A stretch of DNA of 64,000 nt, from the NCBI RefSeq assembly GCF_005403045.1, contig NZ_BJCL01000003.1, positions 248,001 through 312,000 of the forward strand. The letters are read 5' to 3'. This DNA comes from Pseudaquabacterium pictum (lineage in GTDB: Bacteria > Pseudomonadota > Gammaproteobacteria > Burkholderiales > Burkholderiaceae_C). This document shows, piece by piece, positions 59,267-64,000 of the stretch. The translations under genes and the position numbers were made by a program. A model generated the notes under the pieces. That model made no database searches and was not told the origin of the DNA. It saw nothing but the letters and a program-made list of their open reading frames with translations. Each line of letters starts with the position of its first letter. The first letter of the stretch is position 1.

Positions 59267-60502
59267 ATGTCCATGTTCTCTGCCCCTCCCCCGCCGCGTC
59301 TGCTGGACCAACTCCGCCAGGAGATCCGCTACCTGCACTACAGCATACGAACCGAGCAGGCCTACGTCCATTGGGTGCGGGCCTTCGTCCGCTTCCATGG
59401 CCTGCGCCACCCGGCCGAGCTGGGCCACAACGCGGTCGAGGCGTTCCTCACCTGGCTGGCCACTGAACAGCAGGTGTCGGTGTCCACCCACAAGCAGGCC
59501 TTGTCGGCGTTGCTGTTCCTGTACCAGAAGGTCTTGCGGCTCTCGGTCCCCTGGCTCAACGACATCGCCCGCCCGCAGCGTGCGCCCCGTCTGCCGGTCG
59601 TGCTGTCGCACGACGAGGTCGCCCGGGTGCTCGCCGCGCTGCCCGATGGTCACCGCCTGTTCGGCCAACTGCTCTATGGCACCGGCATGCGCCTGATCGA
59701 GGCATCCCGGCTGCGCGTCAAGGACATCGAGTTCGAGCGCCGCGCCATCATCGTGCGCGAGGGCAAGGGCGCAAAAGACCGCGTGGTGATGCTGCCCGCC
59801 TCGCTTGAGCAGCCGTTGCGCCAGCAGCTGGCTGCCGCCCATGCCATCTGGTCGGAGGATCGGGCCGCCGGCGTGCCCGGCGTGCAGGTGCCCAACGCAC
59901 TCGACCGCAAGTACCCGCGGGCGCCGCTGTCCTGGGCCTGGTTCTGGGTGTTCCCCCAGGCCACGCTGTCGGACGATCCGCGCGGCGCCGGCCGGCGCCG
60001 CCACCACCTGCATGAGCAGGCCTTCCAGCGCGCCTTCAAGCGGGCGCTGCAGGCCGCCGGCATCCACAAGCCGGCCTCGCCGCACACGCTGCGCCACTCC
60101 TTCGCCACCCACCTGCTGCTGTCGGGCTACGACATCCGCACCGTGCAGGAGCTGCTGGGCCACTCGGATGTCAGCACCACCATGGTCTACACCCATGTGC
60201 TCAAGCTGGGCGGTGGCGCGGTGCGCAGCCCGGTCGACAACCTCGCAGGTCTGGTGGGTGGCGGCAGTCCGGCCGCAGCCACCATGCCGGCTCCGCACCA
60301 GGCGCCTGCCGCAGCACCCATGCCGCCCGGCATCCCGCCGGCGGCCGAGCGCAAGGCACCGCCGCCTACCTGGCCGCCGGCCATGCCCCCAGGCCCCCGC
60401 CGTCGCCCACCCCAGGCCCGCGAGCCCGTCGCCGCCTACACCGTCCGGCCATGCTGCCCGCCTACGCCGAACTGCACTGCCGCAGCTGCTTCAGCTTCCT
60501 GA
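59267..60502 (+). CDS. intI: Integron integrase IntI with proline-rich C-terminal extension
   Basis: 411-residue tyrosine recombinase. Catalytic residues: Arg142 in GTGMR, a Lys near 170, His273/Arg276 in HTLRHSF, His299 in LLGHSD, Tyr308 in TTMVYTHV. The integron-specific insert [18 protein letters not shown] (about 211-230) that binds the extra-helical bases of attC is present, so this is a true IntI. After SPVDNL (about 325), where IntI usually ends, it continues about 85 residues, very rich in Pro/Ala, into dnaE2 (52-bp overlap). The ATG at 59267 is preferred; 59273 is also possible. Regulated by the LexA box above. Confidence 0.97.
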   Translation: MSMFSAPPPPRLLDQLRQEIRYLHYSIRTEQAYVHWVRAFVRFHGLRHPAELGHNAVEAFLTWLATEQQVSVSTHKQALSALLFLYQKVLRLSVPWLNDIARPQRAPRLPVVLSHDEVARVLAALPDGHRLFGQLLYGTGMRLIEASRLRVKDIEFERRAIIVREGKGAKDRVVMLPASLEQPLRQQLAAAHAIWSEDRAAGVPGVQVPNALDRKYPRAPLSWAWFWVFPQATLSDDPRGAGRRRHHLHEQAFQRAFKRALQAAGIHKPASPHTLRHSFATHLLLSGYDIRTVQELLGHSDVSTTMVYTHVLKLGGGAVRSPVDNLAGLVGGGSPAAATMPAPHQAPAAAPMPPGIPPAAERKAPPPTWPPAMPPGPRRRPPQAREPVAAYTVRPCCPPTPNCTAAAASAS

Positions 60503-63500
60503 CCGGCGCCTCGCGCCCGACCGAGCTGGTGGCCGAGGCCCGGCGCCGCGGCTATGCGGCGCTGGCCATCACCGACGAGGGTTCGCTGTCCGGCGTCGTG
60601 CATGCGCACGAAGCTGCGCGCGAGGCCGAGCTGCCCCTGGTCATCGGCGCGCAGATGGACCTGTCGCCCCGCCCGCAGGGTGATGGCGCGGTGCTGGCCG
60701 GCCACGGCCCGCCGCGGCTGGTGCTGCTGGCGCAGACCCGCCGCGGCTACGGCAACCTGGCGCAGTGGATCAGCGTGGCCCGCCGCCGCGCGCCCAAGGG
60801 GCAGTACCTGGCCCATGCGGCCGATCTGGAAGGCCGCGTGCCGCAGGCCCCGTTCCTGGCCGGCCTGCCGGGCTGCTTCGCCATCCTGGCGCCGCGGCCC
60901 GGCCAGGGCTTCGAGGCGGTCTACGCCCAGGCCATGTGGCTCAAGACCTGGTTCGGGGCCGACCGCTGCGCCATCGCCATCACCCTGCTCGGCCACCCGC
61001 AGGATGCCCAGCGCCTGGCGGTGCTGCCGCGGGTGTCGGCCCTCACCGGCCTGCCGCTGGTGGCCTGTGGCGATGTGCTGATGCACGCCCGCGCCCGCAA
61101 GCCGCTGCAGGATGCGCTGACCGCCACCCGCCTGGGCTGCACCGTGGCCGCCGCCGGCCTGGCCCTGGCGCCCAATGCCGAGGCCCATCTGCGGTCGCGC
61201 CAGCGCCTGGCGCGGCTGTACGCACCGGCGTGGCTGGCGGCCAGCGTCGCCATCGCCGCCAGCTGCAGCTTCTCGCTGACCGAGCTGCGTTATGAATACC
61301 CCGAGGAGATCGTCCCGCCTGGCCACAGCCCCACCAGCTGGCTGCGCGCACTGACCGAGGCCGGCGTGCGCGACCGTTTTCCCGCCGGCGCGCCGCCTGC
61401 GGTGCTGCAGACCATCGAGGACGAACTGGCGCTGATCGCCCAGCTGAAGTTCGAGCCCTACTTCCTCACAGTGGCCGACATCGTGCAGTGGGCGCGCAGC
61501 CAGGGCATCCTGTGCCAGGGCCGTGGCAGCGCGGCCAATTCGGTGGTCTGCTTCTGCCTGGGCGTCACCGAGGTCAACCCCACCGCCAAGCACATGACGC
61601 TGCTGTTCGGCCGCTTCATCAGCGCCGAGCGCAACGAGCCGCCCGACATCGACATCGATTTCGAGCACCAGCGCCGCGAGGAGGTCATCCAGTACATCTA
61701 CCGCAAGTACGGTCGCCACCGCGCCGCGCTCACCGGCGTGATGATCAGCTACCGCCCGCGCTCGGCGCTGCGCGACATCGGCCGCGCGCTGGGCATCGAC
61801 ATCGACCGCATCAACGCCGTCAGCAAGGGCCAGCAGTGGTGGGACGGCCGCGGCATCGCGCCCGAGCGCCTGGCCGAGCAGGGCTTCGACCCCGATTCGC
61901 CGGTCTGCCGGCAATGGCTGGAGCTCACCCGCCAGCTGATCGGCTTTCCGCGCCACCTCAGCCAGCACCCGGGCGGCTTCGTCATCGCGCGTGACGACAT
62001 CTCGCGCCTGGTGCCGGTGGAAAACGCCGCGATGGACGACCGCACCGTCATCCAGTGGGACAAGGATGACCTCGATGCCCTGGGCCTGATCAAGGTCGAC
62101 ATCCTGGCCCTGGGCATGCTGAGTGCCATCCGCCGCGCGCTGGCCATGGTGGCGGCCAAGCAGGGCCTGGCGCAGTTGCAGATGCACCAGCTGCCGCAGG
62201 GCGATGACGCGGTGTACGACATGCTGTGCCGCGCCGACAGCATCGGCACCTTCCAGGTCGAGAGCCGCGCCCAGATGAGCATGCTGCCGCGCCTGAAACC
62301 GCGCGAGTTCTACGACCTGGTGATCGAGGTCGCCATCGTGCGGCCCGGCCCCATCCAGGGCGGCATGGTGCACCCCTACCTGCGCCGCCGGTCGGGTGAA
62401 GAACCCGAGGACTACCCCAACGAGGCCGTGCGCCAGGCCCTGGGCCGCACCAAGGGCGTGCCCATCTTCCAGGAGCAGGTGATGCAGCTGGCCATCCTGG
62501 CGGCCGATTTCACCCCTGGCGAGGCCGACGCCCTGCGCCGCGCCATGGCGGCCTGGAAGCGCAAGGGCGGCCTCGGCCCGTTCCATGAACGCCTGGTCGG
62601 CCGCATGGTGGCCAAGGGCTACGACCCGGCCTATGCCGAGCGCATCTTCAAGCAGATCGAGGGCTTCGGCGAATACGGCTTCCCCGAGAGCCATGCCGCC
62701 AGCTTCGCGCTGCTGGTCTATGTCAGCGCCTGGCTGAAATGCCACCACCCCGACGCCTTCCTGGCCGCCCTGCTCAACAGCCAGCCGATGGGCTTCTACG
62801 CCCCGGCCCAGCTGGTGCGCGATGCCCGCGCCCACGGCGTGCAGGTGCGGCCGGTGGATGTGCTGCACAGCGATTGGGACACCGTGCTGGAAGGGCAGGG
62901 CGGGGAGGACGGCGATGGCCTGCGCCGGGATGCCGCGCCGGGCCTGCGCCCGGACGCCCCGCCGGGCCTGCGCCCGGGTGCCCCGCCGGTTCTGCGCCCG
63001 GTGCGCCTGGGCTTGAACCGCATCATCGGCCTGGCCGAGGCCGATGCCCGCCGCCTGCTGGCCGCGCGCGCGGCGCTGGCCCCGGGCGAGGCCTTCGCCA
63101 GCGTCGAGGACCTGGCCCGCCGCGCCGCGCTGGATGCCCATGCGCTGCAGCTGCTGGCCCAGGCCGATGCGCTGCGCAGCCTGGCCAGCCACCGCCACCA
63201 GGCCGCCTGGGCGGTGCGCGGCATCGACACCCGTGCCACGCCGCTGCTGCAGGCCACCCGCACCCACGAGGCGCCGGCCGATCTGCAGGCGCCCGGCGCC
63301 GGCCAGGCCCTGCTGGCCGATTACCGCAGCACCGGCCTGTCGCTCACCAGCCACCCGCTGGCCCTGCTGCGCGATGAACTGGCCGCCTTCCAGGTGCAGC
63401 CCGCCGCGGTGCTGGCCCTCAGCCGCCATGGCCAGCTGGTGCGGGCCTCGGGCCTGGTCACCCACCGCCAGCGGCCCGAGACGGCCAAGGGCGTGGTCTT

Positions 63501-63726
63501 CGTCACCCTGGAGGACGAGACCGGCGCGGTCAACGTGATCGTCTGGCCCACGGTGGCCGAGGCCCAGCGCCAGCCGCTGCTGGCGGCCACGCTGCTCACC
63601 GTCTATGGCGTCTGGCAACGCGACCGCGAAGGCCCCGATGCCGTGCAGCACCTGGTCGCCCGGCGCCTGGTCGACCATTCCGGTCTGCTGCAGGGTCTGG
63701 TCAGCAAGAGCCGGGATTTCCACTGA
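60451..63726 (+). CDS. dnaE2: Error-prone DNA polymerase DnaE2 (ImuC)
   Basis: 1091 residues, usual length for DnaE2. N-terminal PHP domain ([28 protein letters not shown]), polymerase core with [16 protein letters not shown] and the catalytic PDIDIDFEH near residue 401, fingers/beta-binding region, and a C-terminal OB fold ([27 protein letters not shown]). DnaE2 performs SOS-induced mutagenic translesion synthesis, usually with ImuA/ImuB, neither of which is adjacent here. Its start overlaps the intI end by 52 bp, implying shared transcription. An in-frame 24-bp repeat lies near residue 825-850. Confidence 0.97.
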   Translation: MLPAYAELHCRSCFSFLTGASRPTELVAEARRRGYAALAITDEGSLSGVVHAHEAAREAELPLVIGAQMDLSPRPQGDGAVLAGHGPPRLVLLAQTRRGYGNLAQWISVARRRAPKGQYLAHAADLEGRVPQAPFLAGLPGCFAILAPRPGQGFEAVYAQAMWLKTWFGADRCAIAITLLGHPQDAQRLAVLPRVSALTGLPLVACGDVLMHARARKPLQDALTATRLGCTVAAAGLALAPNAEAHLRSRQRLARLYAPAWLAASVAIAASCSFSLTELRYEYPEEIVPPGHSPTSWLRALTEAGVRDRFPAGAPPAVLQTIEDELALIAQLKFEPYFLTVADIVQWARSQGILCQGRGSAANSVVCFCLGVTEVNPTAKHMTLLFGRFISAERNEPPDIDIDFEHQRREEVIQYIYRKYGRHRAALTGVMISYRPRSALRDIGRALGIDIDRINAVSKGQQWWDGRGIAPERLAEQGFDPDSPVCRQWLELTRQLIGFPRHLSQHPGGFVIARDDISRLVPVENAAMDDRTVIQWDKDDLDALGLIKVDILALGMLSAIRRALAMVAAKQGLAQLQMHQLPQGDDAVYDMLCRADSIGTFQVESRAQMSMLPRLKPREFYDLVIEVAIVRPGPIQGGMVHPYLRRRSGEEPEDYPNEAVRQALGRTKGVPIFQEQVMQLAILAADFTPGEADALRRAMAAWKRKGGLGPFHERLVGRMVAKGYDPAYAERIFKQIEGFGEYGFPESHAASFALLVYVSAWLKCHHPDAFLAALLNSQPMGFYAPAQLVRDARAHGVQVRPVDVLHSDWDTVLEGQGGEDGDGLRRDAAPGLRPDAPPGLRPGAPPVLRPVRLGLNRIIGLAEADARRLLAARAALAPGEAFASVEDLARRAALDAHALQLLAQADALRSLASHRHQAAWAVRGIDTRATPLLQATRTHEAPADLQAPGAGQALLADYRSTGLSLTSHPLALLRDELAAFQVQPAAVLALSRHGQLVRASGLVTHRQRPETAKGVVFVTLEDETGAVNVIVWPTVAEAQRQPLLAATLLTVYGVWQRDREGPDAVQHLVARRLVDHSGLLQGLVSKSRDFH
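62917..63003 (+). repeat. 24-bp tandem repeat inside dnaE2
   Basis: Three units of GGCCTGCGCCCGGACGCCCC-GCCG type (62917-62940, 62941-62964, 62965-62988) plus a partial fourth. Each adds the eight residues GLRPDAPP or a variant. In frame, so length changes would not break the gene. Confidence 0.9.
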
Positions 63727-63766
63727 CCGCCAGCCGCCCGCCGGCCGCTCGCCGAGAATGCGCGCC

Positions 63767-64000
63767 ATGTCTGCCGCCGACGCCGCTCCCCTGATGCCCG
63801 ACACCCTGCAGTGGCTGCCCGCCAGCGGCCAGCCCGAGCAGCTGATGCTGCTGCTGCACGGCTGGGGCGCCAGCGCGGCCGACATGGCGCCGCTGGCGCG
63901 CACGCTGCAGGCGGCGTTTCCGCAGGCCGCGCTGCTGGCGCCGCAGGGCTTCGAGCCGGTGGACAGCGGCCTGGCGGGACGCCAGTGGTTCAGCCTGGAC
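63767..64000 (+). CDS. Phospholipase/carboxylesterase family hydrolase (cut by window edge)
   Basis: 78 residues visible: LMLLLHGWGASAADMAPLARTLQAAFPQAALLAPQGFE..GLAGRQWFSLD. This is the start of the alpha/beta-hydrolase fold of the YpfH/carboxylesterase type (HGWGA oxyanion region, QWFS). The Ser nucleophile and the rest lie beyond the window. Start at ATG 63767 (MSAADAAP); an in-frame ATG at 63758 is possible. 40 bp after dnaE2, so perhaps co-transcribed. Confidence 0.85.
   Translation, partial: MSAADAAPLMPDTLQWLPASGQPEQLMLLLHGWGASAADMAPLARTLQAAFPQAALLAPQGFEPVDSGLAGRQWFSLD

Noticed and set aside
58177-59274. 365-residue minus-strand frame crossing attI
   Set aside because: It joins the gap before intI, the real 117-aa gene in another frame, attI and a gene-less cassette; no continuous domain.
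60436-63903. 1155-residue open frame on the minus strand
   Set aside because: It is antisense to dnaE2 and open only because of high GC; low-complexity Arg/Gly/Ala/His composition and no motif.

Overview
The window looks like a chromosomal segment of a high-GC betaproteobacterium of the order Burkholderiales, possibly near the Rubrivivax/Leptothrix/Ideonella group. The genus is a guess from codon style and gene order. The flanks are very GC-rich and the middle 40 kb is visibly less so.

Region 1 (1-13.7 kb, minus strand) is a complete [NiFe] uptake-hydrogenase locus. Its order matches the membrane-bound hydrogenase operon of Ralstonia eutropha: hoxK-hoxG-(small membrane ORF)-hoxZ-hoxM-hoxL-hoxO-hoxQ-hoxR-hoxT-hoxV-hypA-hypB-hypF(short)-hypC-hypD-hypE-hoxA(partial). 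Most genes overlap or nearly touch, so they are probably one operon. The small subunit has the extra cysteines of oxygen-tolerant hydrogenases. A candidate sigma-54 site precedes hoxK, which fits the NtrC-type regulator HoxA at the far end.

Region 2 (14.0-18.5 kb) is ordinary chromosome: slyX, a saccharopine-dehydrogenase-like protein, a DUF2805-type small protein, a lectin-like lipoprotein, an NADP-dependent MDR oxidoreductase, a YitT-like membrane protein and a small hypothetical.

Region 3 (about 18.6-58.7 kb) is a large chromosomal integron. I placed 61 attC sites: 59 complete, one split by an IS1111-type (IS110 family) element, and one terminal remnant. Genes and attC sites point leftwards, away from the integrase. 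Cassettes are numbered here from the integrase outward (1 at 58.1-58.7 kb, 61 at 18.6 kb). Of these, 43 hold recognisable genes: four toxin-antitoxin pairs, HEPN, Mrr-like, HAD, GNAT, VOC, two Rid-family copies, PDZ, YidD-like, YiiX-like, and many small secreted or membrane proteins. The other 18 hold no convincing gene and fall into three repeated families of nearly fixed length: A about 410 bp x8, B 471 bp x3, C 264-265 bp x7. Families A and B share a GC-rich hairpin module with compensatory base changes, which suggests a conserved RNA or single-stranded DNA structure.

Region 4 (58.7-64.0 kb) is the integron platform: attI, a conserved hypothetical gene lying unusually between attI and intI, a perfect LexA box, intI with a proline-rich tail, and dnaE2 whose start overlaps the end of intI. 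The integrase and an error-prone polymerase may therefore form one SOS-controlled unit. A carboxylesterase gene runs off the right edge.

Many reading frames in the array start inside attC and carry a spurious conserved N-terminus. I trimmed these to the first plausible start after the attC.
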